A stretch of DNA of 64,000 bases from Companilactobacillus huachuanensis (GTDB lineage: Bacteria; Bacillota; Bacilli; Lactobacillales; Lactobacillaceae): contig NZ_BJDF01000002.1 in assembly GCF_005404815.1 (NCBI RefSeq), forward strand, positions 124,001-188,000. Direction: 5' to 3'. Shown piece after piece: positions 21,294-30,779 of the stretch. Below the pieces are notes generated by a model. The model was not told the origin of the DNA. It ran no database searches and saw nothing but the letters and a program-made list of their open reading frames with translations. The position numbers and the translations under genes were made by a program. Positions within the stretch are counted from its first letter, which is position 1. Every line of letters starts with the position of its first letter.

Positions 21294-21836
21294 ATGATCG
21301 ATACGATCGAGTTTGGAAAAAGGATCAATCATCGTCCAATAATTGTAAGTTTTTTAGTCAGCTTTTTGGCTGGTGGCCTTGGATTAATCGCTAACATAAA
21401 GGTATCTATATTATCATTTTTGTTAGTTTTATTTTTGCTACTTTGCATTTATTTTCCAATTCTTTTGCCAAAACTATTCGGCCATTGGCAACTAGAAAAA
21501 CATGGTATTTCTTACTATAAAATGACTACTTATCGTGACAAATTAAAAATGATTTTCTTCCCAGATCAAGCAGAATTTCAATTTATCAGCTTTTCTCAAA
21601 TTAAAAACTTTCAAGTTCATGAGGAAAATCAACAATATTCTGTAACTGACATTTTAACAATAAAACCTGCAAAGCAGTCAATTTTCCCTGAATTTAGAAA
21701 ACCATTTTTTCTCGAATTGAAACTTAATCAAGCTTCGGCTGATTTAGATCTCTCATTTGATCAATTACACGATCCGCAACATACAATGTACCGACTGGCA
21801 AACGTCCTCCAGATTCTTTCAAATAAAATAAACTAA
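21294..21836 (+). CDS. Hypothetical membrane protein
   Basis: Unrecognised 180-aa protein. Two closely spaced hydrophobic segments (about residues 15-35 and 38-58) are followed by a soluble C-terminal part of about 120 residues with alternating beta-like stretches (FISFSQIKNFQVHEEN, DILTIKPAK), which could be a PH-like fold. It starts at ATG 21294 behind GAGGGAG and stands alone, divergent from the YfcC gene. Confidence 0.75.
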   Translation: MIDTIEFGKRINHRPIIVSFLVSFLAGGLGLIANIKVSILSFLLVLFLLLCIYFPILLPKLFGHWQLEKHGISYYKMTTYRDKLKMIFFPDQAEFQFISFSQIKNFQVHEENQQYSVTDILTIKPAKQSIFPEFRKPFFLELKLNQASADLDLSFDQLHDPQHTMYRLANVLQILSNKIN

Positions 21837-21878
21837 AAAAACTGAGATGAAATTCTAATTTTCATCTCAGTTTTTTTT
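21835..21878. terminator. Bidirectional terminator
   Basis: Stem AACTGAGATGAA/TTCATCTCAGTT with A-run before and T-run after, serving both the plus-strand gene at 21294 and the minus-strand gene at 21877. Confidence 0.9.
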
Positions 21879-23220
21879 AATTTACTTTAATTGTGCCTGA
21901 ATTTGCTTTGGCAGTTAGCTTATATTGAGGACCAGTCCCAACCCTACCTTCCTTCAGACTTAGAACGTCATGTTTATAATTAGCCGCCTGGTTCATTTTG
22001 ACTACTCCACTGCGAGCTTCAAGATCAAAATCATAAGAATCGTGTTCAGGCATCATTAATTTTATCGTTCCGCTGTTGTTAGAAACCTTAACATCCGAGG
22101 TGATTTTTTCAAATTCTATTTTAATTGTACCTGATTTAGCAGTTATCGAACCAGCGCCACTGAGGTCAAGTCCTCTAATTGTGCCACTATTAGCCTGAAT
22201 ATTGTAATCTGGGCTGAAAACATCATCTAATTTAATAATACCGCTCTTAGCATTGACTGATAATGAATTCTTAACATCAACGTCTTCCAAAACAATCTTT
22301 CCAGAAGTTGACTGAATCAGCAGTTGATTGATCGAAATATTTCTAATATTGACCAAACCACTGTGGACATTAATCAGTGCTTGATCAATATTATCCATAT
22401 TTTGAAGTAGCAGACTGCCACTACGATTGGTAATTCTTAATTTTCCTGTGAATTCCTTAGGAATCAAAATTTGAGTTTTTATACGTAAAGGTAAGAAATG
22501 AGGAACTCGTCCCTGCTTAACTACTAGAGTATCATCGACAATCTCAGCTTTAACCTGATAATCGGGATTAGACCGTGACATGTATTCTCTGATAACAATT
22601 TTTTGTCCATTAGTTGGCAAAATCTTTAAATAGGCGTTTTCAGAAAAAATATCCATTTTTTTAATATCCGTCGTAGAAAACTCACTTTCATCCGTCAAGG
22701 GCATTGATTCAACATGTACTTCAGTATCAAAATCAGTATCCTTGAAATTTGCATTGACTTCATCAAATGATTCTTTAGATTTTTTTCCATTAAAATTGAT
22801 GCCGTCTTCATTGATAACCATGTTTCCTAACTTAACGCCTTCAGAATTGATACTGATAGTTTTCCCATTGTTGATTGTAATACCATCATCATTGATATTG
22901 AGTAATTTCCCATTATCTATTCTGATTCCATCATCATCTAAATCAATGTGATGCTCCTGAATCGTTTTACGATAATGATTATCTTTGTCCTGATTTTCAT
23001 CCAAAACTTGATCAATTACCTCATCAATATCGCCGAATTCTTTAAATGCTGCGGCTACTGCAGCTTCTTCTGTCACGTCAACGGTCTTTTTGTCTTCAGA
23101 CGAAGCAATCAAATCAGATTCCAATTCCTCTTGTAATTCTTGTAAGTCCGCGGTATCTGGATAGTCCGCAAAAATTTTATTTAATTTTTCATCTACTAAT
23201 TTATTTATCATTTCACTCAT
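21877..23220 (-). CDS. DUF4097 beta-repeat protein with N-terminal HAAS-like domain
   Basis: 447-aa protein of the type paired with PadR regulators. Residues 1-80 are helical and acidic with AAVAAAFKEFGDIDEVIDQV, as in HAAS/DUF1700 domains. Residues 90-150 contain four tandem units of the form DGIxIxNGK. The C-terminal two thirds is a DUF4097 beta-solenoid with repeated SG[TKI]IKL strands. No transmembrane segment or signal peptide is seen. It overlaps the padR-like gene by 8 bases. Likely a stress- or envelope-response component, by analogy only. Confidence 0.8.
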   Translation of the reverse strand: MSEMINKLVDEKLNKIFADYPDTADLQELQEELESDLIASSEDKKTVDVTEEAAVAAAFKEFGDIDEVIDQVLDENQDKDNHYRKTIQEHHIDLDDDGIRIDNGKLLNINDDGITINNGKTISINSEGVKLGNMVINEDGINFNGKKSKESFDEVNANFKDTDFDTEVHVESMPLTDESEFSTTDIKKMDIFSENAYLKILPTNGQKIVIREYMSRSNPDYQVKAEIVDDTLVVKQGRVPHFLPLRIKTQILIPKEFTGKLRITNRSGSLLLQNMDNIDQALINVHSGLVNIRNISINQLLIQSTSGKIVLEDVDVKNSLSVNAKSGIIKLDDVFSPDYNIQANSGTIRGLDLSGAGSITAKSGTIKIEFEKITSDVKVSNNSGTIKLMMPEHDSYDFDLEARSGVVKMNQAANYKHDVLSLKEGRVGTGPQYKLTAKANSGTIKVN

Positions 23221-23563
23221 AATCTTGTATCCTTCCTAAAATCAAATCATCTATTACATCCTTGGCAAATTTCCAAGCTTCAATATTATCTTCCAAAGTC
23301 TGTTTGCCTTGCGTCGTTATTTGATAATACTTGCGACGACCGCCCTGGCTTTCATCGCCCCAATAACTGACAATATCGTTATTTTTTTCAAGACGTCGAA
23401 AAACTGTATAAAGTGTTGCCTCGTTCAGTTCATATTTATCGTGACTCAAATTTTTAACCATTTTAGCAATCTCATAACCATAACTGTCACCTTGGCTGAG
23501 AATGTTCAAAACAATCGTGGCTGTGTGTCCACGAATTATATCTTTAGAAATTTGTGGTTTCAT
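23213..23563 (-). CDS. PadR-family transcriptional regulator
   Basis: Winged-helix repressor, 116 aa. ILSQGDSYGYEIAKMV, LNEATLYTVFRRLEKNNDIVSYW and GGRRKYYQITTQGKQTL are the canonical PadR recognition-helix and wing segments. It starts at ATG 23563 and overlaps the DUF4097 gene, so the pair is one operon, probably autoregulated. Confidence 0.93.
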   Translation of the reverse strand: MKPQISKDIIRGHTATIVLNILSQGDSYGYEIAKMVKNLSHDKYELNEATLYTVFRRLEKNNDIVSYWGDESQGGRRKYYQITTQGKQTLEDNIEAWKFAKDVIDDLILGRIQDYE

Positions 23564-23652
23564 AATCCATCCCTACCTTTTATTTCTATGTAGATAATGT
23601 ATCACCAATTACTGTGTGTGTCAAAGTAATTTACTTGAAATAGTATTTTGAT

Positions 23653-23689
23653 ATAAAAAAAGAGTTAGTCATAAGTTTCAACTAACTCT
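23653..23689 (-). terminator. Terminator of the thioesterase gene
   Basis: 9-bp perfect stem (23661-23669 with 23681-23689) with an 11-base loop and a T-run on the minus strand. Confidence 0.88.
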
Positions 23690-23691
23690 AA

Positions 23692-24180
23692 TTACTCGAT
23701 ATTTAAATGACTCAAAAATTCATCTCTCTGCCTGTAATCTGCACGTCTTCCCGCCAGTCGTTTTCTAAAACCCGCACAGAGATACTTTTCCTCTGGTGTC
23801 TCTGGAACTATTTCTGGTAGCTCGACTGCCTGTAAAACCACTAGTGTACAGAAACTAGAAAAGGCTATCTCTCTCTCATCAGTTTTTAAATCATGACTAA
23901 TAATCTTCGTAAAAACTTCAATTTGTCGACCTGATACTCCCGTTACAAAGGATTCAAATTTAATATATTTATCAGTTGTAATTGGTTTCCAAAAATTAAC
24001 ATGATCATAACTAGCAGTTGCAATCTTAGCTTTTATCACTTTAAAACTGGCTAATCCAGCATTCTCATCCAATAAACTGAGCGTTTTACCACCAAAAAGT
24101 GTTCCTTTGTCGTTCAGGTCCCCATCAAAAATAACTCTTTCACTGATTGTGCGCGTTTCCTGACATGTAATTTGTTTCAT
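23692..24180 (-). CDS. Acyl-CoA thioesterase (hotdog fold)
   Basis: Hotdog-fold acyl-CoA hydrolase of the YkhA/YciA type, about 162 aa. DLNDKGTLFGGKTLSLLDENAGLAS carries the hotdog helix with the conserved aspartate/asparagine pair, and TASYDHVNFWKPI is the second strand motif. The start is uncertain: ATG 24180 has a weak GGGG upstream, ATG 24192 has none. It is transcribed alone and ends in a terminator. Confidence 0.85.
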   Translation of the reverse strand: MKQITCQETRTISERVIFDGDLNDKGTLFGGKTLSLLDENAGLASFKVIKAKIATASYDHVNFWKPITTDKYIKFESFVTGVSGRQIEVFTKIISHDLKTDEREIAFSSFCTLVVLQAVELPEIVPETPEEKYLCAGFRKRLAGRRADYRQRDEFLSHLNIE

Positions 24181-24332
24181 AATTTTCCCCATTTTTAACG
24201 AACGATTTCTATTTAAATTGTAACTTGTCAGCCAGCACTTGCATACTAATTTTCTAAAATAACCGTCTGCTAATTGATTAATCTCATCTAAAATATTATA
24301 TGATAAGAGTAAGAAAATTCTGGAGGAATATT

Positions 24333-24596
24333 ATGGCATTTCAACTTTGGTATACAAATTATTTTGTCGACATTGATTCTGAGAATCCCGTTGATCCTAA
24401 GACTATTGAAGGCATCAATGGATTGGGGGAAGTTTCAGCTAATGGAAACTTATCAGCTTGGCACGTAAAATCACAATTACAAGAAGATGACTTCAAGCAT
24501 CATTTGAATAAATTATTAACCGATCAAACCAAAATCAATCCAACTGACGTTACGGTCACTAAAGGTATCAATGGTGGTCCATTATCAATGCTTTAG
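24333..24596 (+). CDS. Small uncharacterised protein
   Basis: 87-aa protein beginning MAFQLWYTNYFVDID. The ATG at 24333 has GGAGGA 7 bases upstream, so the upstream in-frame ATG at 24300 is not used. No signal peptide or membrane segment; mixed charged, two-thirds polar, ending in GGPLSML. I do not recognise the family. It stands between a divergent thioesterase gene and the lactate permease gene. Confidence 0.75.
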   Translation: MAFQLWYTNYFVDIDSENPVDPKTIEGINGLGEVSANGNLSAWHVKSQLQEDDFKHHLNKLLTDQTKINPTDVTVTKGINGGPLSML

Positions 24597-24690
24597 TTCA
24601 TTTTTTTAAAAACATTTTTGCAAATTCTATTCACAACCATAAGCTAAAAATTATATAATATATAAAATTGGTTTAAGAGGGAGTTATTTT

Positions 24691-26277
24691 ATGATTCTAA
24701 TTGCACTATCTGCGGTCATCTTGCCACTAGTTTTATTAGGCATTCTCAACTTGCCTGCCACTAAAGGTATGTCGATCAGTGCATTTATTGTTCTGTTGGA
24801 AGGTTATTTCTTTTGGAAAATGCCTACCAAAGTTTTACTAGCTTCAATTTTTCAATCGATCCACAAATCGTTACCAATTCTGTGGATTTTGTTTGGGGCT
24901 TTGATGATGTTAAACATGTTGCAACACACGGGAGCTATTGATCGAATCAACGCTGGGTTTCACACAATTTCAGCTGACATGCGGTTGCAAGTTCTATTGG
25001 TTGCTTTTTTATTCGGTGGTCTGATCGAAGGTGTTTCAGGATTCGGTACCCCCGCCATGGTTACAGCACCACTAATGATTGCTTTAGGTTTTTCGCCCAT
25101 GGCTGCCGTAACATTAGCATTAGTCGCTGACTCAACTCCGGCATCCTTCGGGGCAGTCGGAACTCCGTTAACAGTTGGTTTGAGTAACGTCAGTGAAAAG
25201 GCTGATTTTCTTAATGCTATCGGTCAAAAAATTACACAAATAGATTTGTTTGCTGGAACATTCATGCCATTGATTTTAATCTTTATGCTGACATTTCTTT
25301 TTGGTAAAAAAGAGGGCAATCCTAAAAAGGATTTCTTAGCCCTTGTTCCTTGGTCACTTTTCATCGGTATAGTATACAGTCTCTTCGCTATCCTAGTTTC
25401 ATTCGTTGTAACTTATGAATTTGTAGCAATTTTGGCACCCTTTGCCACAATTATTATTGCCATTATTTCAATCAAATTTAAGTTTCTATTACCTAAGTCA
25501 GTCTTTGAAAAGCCTTGGACAACTTCGACTAAGACAGTTACAAACACAAATAAAATGTCTTTATTAACTGCTTGGTCACCTTATATTGTGGTTATATTGC
25601 TGTTACTAGCAACCCGGACAATTAATCCTCTCAAGCAACTTTTGGTAAACAACATTAATTTATCTTGGCGAAATATCTTAGGATTCACTCAAATCAGCTC
25701 TGATTGGGAATTTCTCTATTCACCAGGAACTTTGTTAACAATCGCCGTTCTGATTGGACTATTAATTCAAGTTAAATCACTCAAGAGTTTCTTACCAACT
25801 GCTAAAAAAGTTGTTCTATCAATGAAATCAACCGCCTTAGCTTTGATAGTTACCTTGATAATGGTTCAAATATTTACTAATTCAGAATTAAATGGTGCAA
25901 ACTTTCCAAGCATGCCAATGTACATCGCTAAAATAATTTCCAAATATCTATCATCAGTCTGGATCATTATTGCTCCTTTCCTTGGTCAACTAGGATCATT
26001 TGTGACCGGAAGTACGACCGTTTCCACTTTGACATTTGGTCAAATTCAGGCCGATATCGCTACAAAAGCTGGTGTCGGTAAAGAATTAGTTTTGGCAGCT
26101 CAATTAATTGGTGCCGCCGCCGGAAATATGATTTGCGTACATAATATTGTGTCAGTCAGTTCAGTTGTTGGATTGTCTGGACAAGAAGGAAATATCTTAC
26201 GTAAAACAGTGGTTCCAGCTTTGATCTATAGTTTACTGGTCGGGATCGTTGGTTTCATCTTCACATTATTTATGTAA
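24691..26277 (+). CDS. lctP: L-lactate permease (LctP family)
   Basis: Membrane lactate transporter, 528 aa, with about 13 hydrophobic segments. FGGLIEGVSGFGTPAMVTAPLM is split by the conserved glycine/proline motif, followed by DSTPASFGAVGTP; the C-terminal segment FVTGSTTVSTLTFG is typical. It starts at ATG 24691 behind GAGGGAG. In a lactic acid bacterium it could export or take up lactate; direction is not evident. Confidence 0.92.
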   Translation: MILIALSAVILPLVLLGILNLPATKGMSISAFIVLLEGYFFWKMPTKVLLASIFQSIHKSLPILWILFGALMMLNMLQHTGAIDRINAGFHTISADMRLQVLLVAFLFGGLIEGVSGFGTPAMVTAPLMIALGFSPMAAVTLALVADSTPASFGAVGTPLTVGLSNVSEKADFLNAIGQKITQIDLFAGTFMPLILIFMLTFLFGKKEGNPKKDFLALVPWSLFIGIVYSLFAILVSFVVTYEFVAILAPFATIIIAIISIKFKFLLPKSVFEKPWTTSTKTVTNTNKMSLLTAWSPYIVVILLLLATRTINPLKQLLVNNINLSWRNILGFTQISSDWEFLYSPGTLLTIAVLIGLLIQVKSLKSFLPTAKKVVLSMKSTALALIVTLIMVQIFTNSELNGANFPSMPMYIAKIISKYLSSVWIIIAPFLGQLGSFVTGSTTVSTLTFGQIQADIATKAGVGKELVLAAQLIGAAAGNMICVHNIVSVSSVVGLSGQEGNILRKTVVPALIYSLLVGIVGFIFTLFM

Positions 26278-26281
26278 AACG

Positions 26282-26310
26282 AAAGTCTGGGAATATTCCT
26301 AGGCTTTTTT
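26282..26310 (+). terminator. Terminator of lctP
   Basis: 11-bp stem with two wobble pairs (26282-26292 with 26297-26307), 4-base loop, T-run of six. Confidence 0.88.
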
Positions 26311-26465
26311 GCGTTGAAAAAAGAAAAGTTTAGTACTATCAGTTCTAGAAATGATATACCTAAAATGTGGACGTGCTAGTTAATCGTTATTAATTGAATG
26401 TAAAATATTCAATTGCTTTTATTTCCAGACTATTTTAAATTCTAAAATAAACATAAGGTTAAAAA

Positions 26466-26799
26466 CTGAAGGTTGAAAGGTGAAAAAGTGATATAAACAG
26501 CGCTCTGATAGTCCTAAAGTAAATTTATTTATCTATTTATTTAAATAGCAAAAGATAACAATTAGACATTCGTATTATTAAAAAACTAGTTGGAAGAGCT
26601 GAGAGTATTCATTTGCAGCGAAAGTGGCGTTAGGACTTTAGTCCTTACACCACCGGGCGTGTTGGAGACTTACCGTTTTTTGGTAAGGCTTCAAACAACC
26701 TAAGATTCGAGACCGCCTTTTGGCTCGGATCGTACCGCGCAGCATATGAATGCTTTCAGCTCTGGAAACGGCAAACTTAATTAAACTTTCAACCTTTAG
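26466..26799 (+). repeat. Dispersed palindromic repeat, full-length copy
   Basis: Fills most of the gap 26311-26882. Outer ends CTGAAGGTTGAAAG (26466-26479) and CTTTCAACCTTTAG (26786-26799) are inverted with 13 of 14 matches. The core keeps all three hairpins but with changed arms: AGGAC/GTCCT, TTACC/GGTAA and GATTCGAG/CTCGGATC. No target duplication is seen. Confidence 0.85.
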
Positions 26800-26803
26800 C
26801 TAT

Positions 26804-26843
26804 GAATAAAAAAATGCTCAATTAACCGAGTAATTGAACATTT
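26804..26843 (-). terminator. Terminator of the GAPDH gene
   Basis: Stem AAATGTTCAATTA/TAATTGAGCATTT on the minus strand with one mismatch-wobble, then TTTTTTT. Confidence 0.8.
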
Positions 26844-26882
26844 CTTCAAATAATATTTTTTGATTTCCATAATCTATTATAA

Positions 26883-27893
26883 TTAAATATGTGCAAACAT
26901 GTTCAAAAGACGCACCATTTGACTCGTAAAACTATATTCATTATCATACCAAGCAACCGTCTTAACCAGAGTCGTATCACCCACTGAAGTAACTTCAGTC
27001 TGTGTTGGATCAAAAATTGAACCATAGGATGAATTTATAATATCGGTTGAAACAATATTACGGTCGTCATAGCCAAATGAAGGATTATTCTCTGTGTGAT
27101 TCTTCATTGATTGATTAACTTCCTCAACAGTCACTGCCTTGTCAACAACTGATACTAATTCTGTAAGTGAGCCATCACTTACAGGTACTCTTTGAGCGTG
27201 TCCTTTTAGCTTCCCATTCAATTCAGGAATTACTAATCCAATCGCTTTGGCAGCACCTGATGAATGTGGAATGATATTAACAGCTGCTGTTCGTGCTGCA
27301 CGAGGATTATTGCCACGAACTGGTCCATCCAAAATCATCTGTGTTGAAGTATAAGCATGAACAGTTGTCATTGTTCCGACTTTAATACCATAATCTTGGT
27401 TTAAAAAATATGCCATTGGTGCTAAACAATTAGTGGTACATGAACCAGCTGAAATAATTTTGTCGTCCTTATTTAAAATATCGTCATTTACATTAACAAC
27501 GATTGTCTTCATTGAACCAGCTGGAGCTGAAACAATAACTTTCTTAACACCTGCATCAAGATGTGCTTGAGATTTCTCAGTCGAGGTATAAAATCCGGTA
27601 CATTCCAGTACAATATCAACACCATCATTTTTAACCCATGGTATTTTACGTGCATCCGGTTGAGCGTATACCTGAATCTTTTTCCCATCAACAATAATGG
27701 CTCCATCTTCTGATGTAACCTGTTTTTGATATGTTCCATGTGCCGAATCGAATTGTAACAATTGTGCCAACATCCCGGCATCCGTTAAATCATTAATCGC
27801 AACAACTTCGATGTCTGAATCAATTTCACTAATCCGGCGAAATGCCAAACGTCCGATTCTTCCAAATCCATTAATACCTACTTTTACTGTCAT
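26883..27893 (-). CDS. gap: Glyceraldehyde-3-phosphate dehydrogenase
   Basis: Glycolytic NAD-dependent enzyme, 336 aa. [10 protein letters not shown] (residues 6-15) binds NAD, D35 after AIN is typical of NAD specificity, and the catalytic C152 is in [12 protein letters not shown]. The ATG at 27893 is chosen for its GGAGGT site and the family length; the frame is open 56 codons further but over the promoter of the divergent regulator. No cggR, pgk, tpi or eno is adjacent, so this copy is outside the usual glycolytic operon and may be a second GAPDH. Confidence 0.93.
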   Translation of the reverse strand: MTVKVGINGFGRIGRLAFRRISEIDSDIEVVAINDLTDAGMLAQLLQFDSAHGTYQKQVTSEDGAIIVDGKKIQVYAQPDARKIPWVKNDGVDIVLECTGFYTSTEKSQAHLDAGVKKVIVSAPAGSMKTIVVNVNDDILNKDDKIISAGSCTTNCLAPMAYFLNQDYGIKVGTMTTVHAYTSTQMILDGPVRGNNPRAARTAAVNIIPHSSGAAKAIGLVIPELNGKLKGHAQRVPVSDGSLTELVSVVDKAVTVEEVNQSMKNHTENNPSFGYDDRNIVSTDIINSSYGSIFDPTQTEVTSVGDTTLVKTVAWYDNEYSFTSQMVRLLNMFAHI

Positions 27894-27934
27894 CTTTCTG
27901 ACCTCCATGTCTTTATTACATGAATAATCATAAT

Positions 27935-27964
27935 TTGAAACAGTCATCAAAAAAATGGTATAAA
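27935..27964 (+). promoter_or_regulatory. Probable promoter of the AraC-type regulator gene
   Basis: -35 TTGAAA (27935-27940), 18-base spacer, -10 TATAAA (27959-27964). It lies in the 108-base divergent region shared with gap. Confidence 0.5.
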
Positions 27965-28001
27965 TGAAACAGTTAACTATACTATTTGTCAGGAGAAAAG
28001 C

Positions 28002-28859
28002 ATGCCTCAAGTAGATCGTCATAAAAATCGCCAAGTTGAAATTGAATTTAATCCTACACAAAATCTTGCCGAACCACCATACAAAAAACGTTATAGCTTA
28101 ATATTAATCACACAGGGACAAGTCTCATTACAATTAAATGATTATCCACTTAAATTACAGTCGCCATGTATTATCTGTCTGAAAGACGGAGATAATATAA
28201 TTATTAATGAATCCAAGGATTTGGTAGCCTCCTCTTTTTCTTTTAATCCTGATTTTTTGAACACAGTTCGATTATCACACACCAAAGATGTTAAAGTTCC
28301 TAATACTCCAAGAATCAAAGAAGGGCTTTCTTTGTTTGAAAACAATTTACAACACATTGGCACAATCAACTTAACAAGTGATATTTATCCAAAGTTTTTA
28401 CAATGGTTCTTCACCTTGGGCATGGAGGTCAATGCTCAAAGTGATGACTTGTGGGTGTGCCGTATTAAACAATACTTGATTCAAATTTTTAACCTTTTAC
28501 TCCGTTTAGAACAAGATACTCAAAATTCAACCATTGAGCAGGCATTAAAATATATCCACTTAAATTATTCAACACCAATTCGTTCTGAGGATTTAACCGA
28601 ACTAACCCATCTCAATCGTGTCTCATTGAACAATCAATTCAAACAACGTACTAAACAAACAGCTTTACAATATTTATTATCATACCGACTAACAATCGCC
28701 GAACAAATGTTGACACACACTGGAATGACTTTAAATGATATTGCCTTGGCAACTGGCTTCGAATATGACACTTACTTCATGAGGCAATTTAAGCAACGTA
28801 TCGGAATGTCCCCAACGCAGTATCGTAATCTAACACGAGAGCTGGCCGCAGCCCAATAA
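28002..28859 (+). CDS. AraC-family transcriptional regulator
   Basis: 285 aa. An N-terminal cupin-like sensing part is followed by two helix-turn-helix motifs in the last 100 residues: [20 protein letters not shown] and [20 protein letters not shown], ending in the signature [13 protein letters not shown]. Starts at ATG 28002 behind AGGAG. It is divergent from gap with only 108 bases between starts, so it may control gap and itself; the ligand is unknown. Confidence 0.9.
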   Translation: MPQVDRHKNRQVEIEFNPTQNLAEPPYKKRYSLILITQGQVSLQLNDYPLKLQSPCIICLKDGDNIIINESKDLVASSFSFNPDFLNTVRLSHTKDVKVPNTPRIKEGLSLFENNLQHIGTINLTSDIYPKFLQWFFTLGMEVNAQSDDLWVCRIKQYLIQIFNLLLRLEQDTQNSTIEQALKYIHLNYSTPIRSEDLTELTHLNRVSLNNQFKQRTKQTALQYLLSYRLTIAEQMLTHTGMTLNDIALATGFEYDTYFMRQFKQRIGMSPTQYRNLTRELAAAQ

Positions 28860-28905
28860 TGTATCTTGAATTGCTTAATTAAGAACCATAGAAAAAATGA
28901 CCGAA

Positions 28906-28934
28906 AACTTCATCATTGCCGATGGAGTTTTTTT
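28906..28934. terminator. Convergent terminator
   Basis: 9-bp stem with one mismatch (28906-28914 with 28921-28929), T-run on the plus strand; the minus strand side also reads into A-rich-to-T-rich sequence. Confidence 0.75.
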
Positions 28935-29712
28935 ATACTTCTTTTCTAGAGAAGAAGAACAATCCAATTGCCATAAATAAAATAATATATATGATATTTC
29001 CCATTAACATCTGATCATTATTTAAATGCGTCAGTTCAGAAAGAGTTGATTCTCTAACCAATTGTCCAGGATAGTTTAGAAAATTAAGTGGATTCCACTT
29101 TAAAAAGTCCCATTTGCTAATTAAAACAAACATTAATGAACTGATGATTTCCAAAGCAAAATATCCGACGACACCAACAACAACAGCCAAAGCACCTTTT
29201 TTCATCACTGCTGCCAACAAGAAAACAATACTCAAGATTAACCAGAGTGTAATAAAAGTTGCACCATTACTAATCAACCAACTTTGCCAAACTAAATAAG
29301 TGCCACCCTCTGACTTATCGACCAATGAAAATGTATTATTAAAAAAAATGAATTTATCAAATAAACTCAAAATCATAGAAAACAAATAGATCCCTACTGA
29401 ATATGTTAAAACGGTTAACCATTTGCTAATTAAAATTTGGTTACGTGAATATTGTTGCATCACAACGTTTTTAATCGTATTGTACTCAAATTCTGTCGAA
29501 ATAATCGTAGCGCTAGTGGCAATCAGGATCAAAGAGATGAATGCAGGTGATACGAAATCATATTGAAACAAAAATTTTGGTTGTAAAAATTTAGAATATG
29601 ACTGACTAAAAATTGCTACCCCTATATTTTGTAACGCAATAAATAACAGACAAAACCAGAAGCTCCGCTTCTTCAGCAACTTAAAAATTTCTTGTTTATA
29701 TAAATAACCCAT
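28933..29712 (-). CDS. ABC-2 type transporter permease
   Basis: 259-aa membrane protein with about six hydrophobic segments and the ABC-2 permease pattern (ATIISTEFEYNTIKNVVMQQYSRNQILISKW). It is encoded 9 bases after an ATPase gene, together forming an exporter. Similar pairs handle lantibiotics or unknown lipophilic substrates; the substrate is not evident. Confidence 0.85.
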   Translation of the reverse strand: MGYLYKQEIFKLLKKRSFWFCLLFIALQNIGVAIFSQSYSKFLQPKFLFQYDFVSPAFISLILIATSATIISTEFEYNTIKNVVMQQYSRNQILISKWLTVLTYSVGIYLFSMILSLFDKFIFFNNTFSLVDKSEGGTYLVWQSWLISNGATFITLWLILSIVFLLAAVMKKGALAVVVGVVGYFALEIISSLMFVLISKWDFLKWNPLNFLNYPGQLVRESTLSELTHLNNDQMLMGNIIYIILFMAIGLFFFSRKEV

Positions 29713-29721
29713 AATCTTCTC

Positions 29722-30615
29722 CTACTCCGCAATTAATTTCAAAATCGATTCTTCTAAGTCCGCATCTTCGTGCTGCATATCATTCACGGTAATTTGTTGT
29801 TTCATCAAAATATTCATCAATCGTTCAACTGTATTTTCCTTTGTTAACGTTAAGCGCAATGGTGACTGTGATACAACTTGAAATCCAACAATCTCTAACA
29901 ACTTTTGAGCTTCAACATCATCACTGGTTTTAATTACAACAAAATGCTGATTACTGGCTAATAATTCATTCATGGTTGTTTTCTTAATAACTTTTCCATG
30001 ATCAATCACGATTAAATCTTCAGCTAATTTTTGCAACTCTCCTAAAATATGGCTCGAAATCAAGACAGTCATCCCTTGATCTCTGCGCTTTAAGATCAGC
30101 TCCCGTAAATCTTTTGTCGCTTGCGGATCTAACCCATTCATTGGTTCGTCTAAAATAACTAGGTCAGGTTGATTAACCAAAGCCATCGCAATACCTAATT
30201 TTTGTTTCATCCCCAATGAATATAGCTTAGCTTTTTGGTCAATATAATTATTTAATTTTAAGTCATTAATAATCTTTTGGATACGTTCTTTGCTGTCATT
30301 TGAATCAGTCACAAATAATTTGAGATGGTCTCTTCCACTTAAATATGGATAAATCCCTGGATACTCAACTAATGCTCCAACCCTTTTCAGGATGGGATGG
30401 TGATTGAAGGTGCTTTTTTGCCCATCAATAGTTACCTGACCTTCGCTTTTGATTAGACTTAAAATTGCCTTCATGATTGTAGTTTTACCTGCACCATTGG
30501 CGCCAACTAATCCAATGATATGACCTTTTTGACATTCAAAATTAATATCAAATAACGTCTGTCTATTCCCGAATGATTTATTCAAATTTTTAACTGATAA
30601 AATTGTTTCTTCCAA
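29722..30615 (-). CDS. ABC transporter ATP-binding protein
   Basis: 297-aa ATPase. Walker A GANGAGKTT near residue 39, signature YSLGMKQKLGIA, Walker B LVILDEPMNGLDP and H-loop SSHIL are intact. The start is TTG 30615, 7 bases after GGAGG; the frame is open to 30654 without another site. The C-terminal 80 residues match exporter ATPases of the bacitracin/lantibiotic type. Partner permease is the next gene. Confidence 0.9.
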   Translation of the reverse strand: MEETILSVKNLNKSFGNRQTLFDINFECQKGHIIGLVGANGAGKTTIMKAILSLIKSEGQVTIDGQKSTFNHHPILKRVGALVEYPGIYPYLSGRDHLKLFVTDSNDSKERIQKIINDLKLNNYIDQKAKLYSLGMKQKLGIAMALVNQPDLVILDEPMNGLDPQATKDLRELILKRRDQGMTVLISSHILGELQKLAEDLIVIDHGKVIKKTTMNELLASNQHFVVIKTSDDVEAQKLLEIVGFQVVSQSPLRLTLTKENTVERLMNILMKQQITVNDMQHEDADLEESILKLIAE

Positions 30616-30740
30616 AACACTACCTCCATCTGAATTTCCCTTAAAATTTCCCATTTAATCCGATAATTAAAGTTTAGCGAAGTATTAATTTTCAAGATAT
30701 TCAAATAAGCAATCTCTTTCAAAAATTAATTAAATGCAAA

Positions 30741-30775
30741 AAAAAATCCACTATCTAGTATAGATAGTGGATTTT
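30741..30775 (-). terminator. Terminator of the pyr operon
   Basis: 15-bp perfect stem (30743-30757 with 30761-30775), 3-base loop and T-run on the minus strand. Confidence 0.92.
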
Positions 30776-30779
30776 CTAG

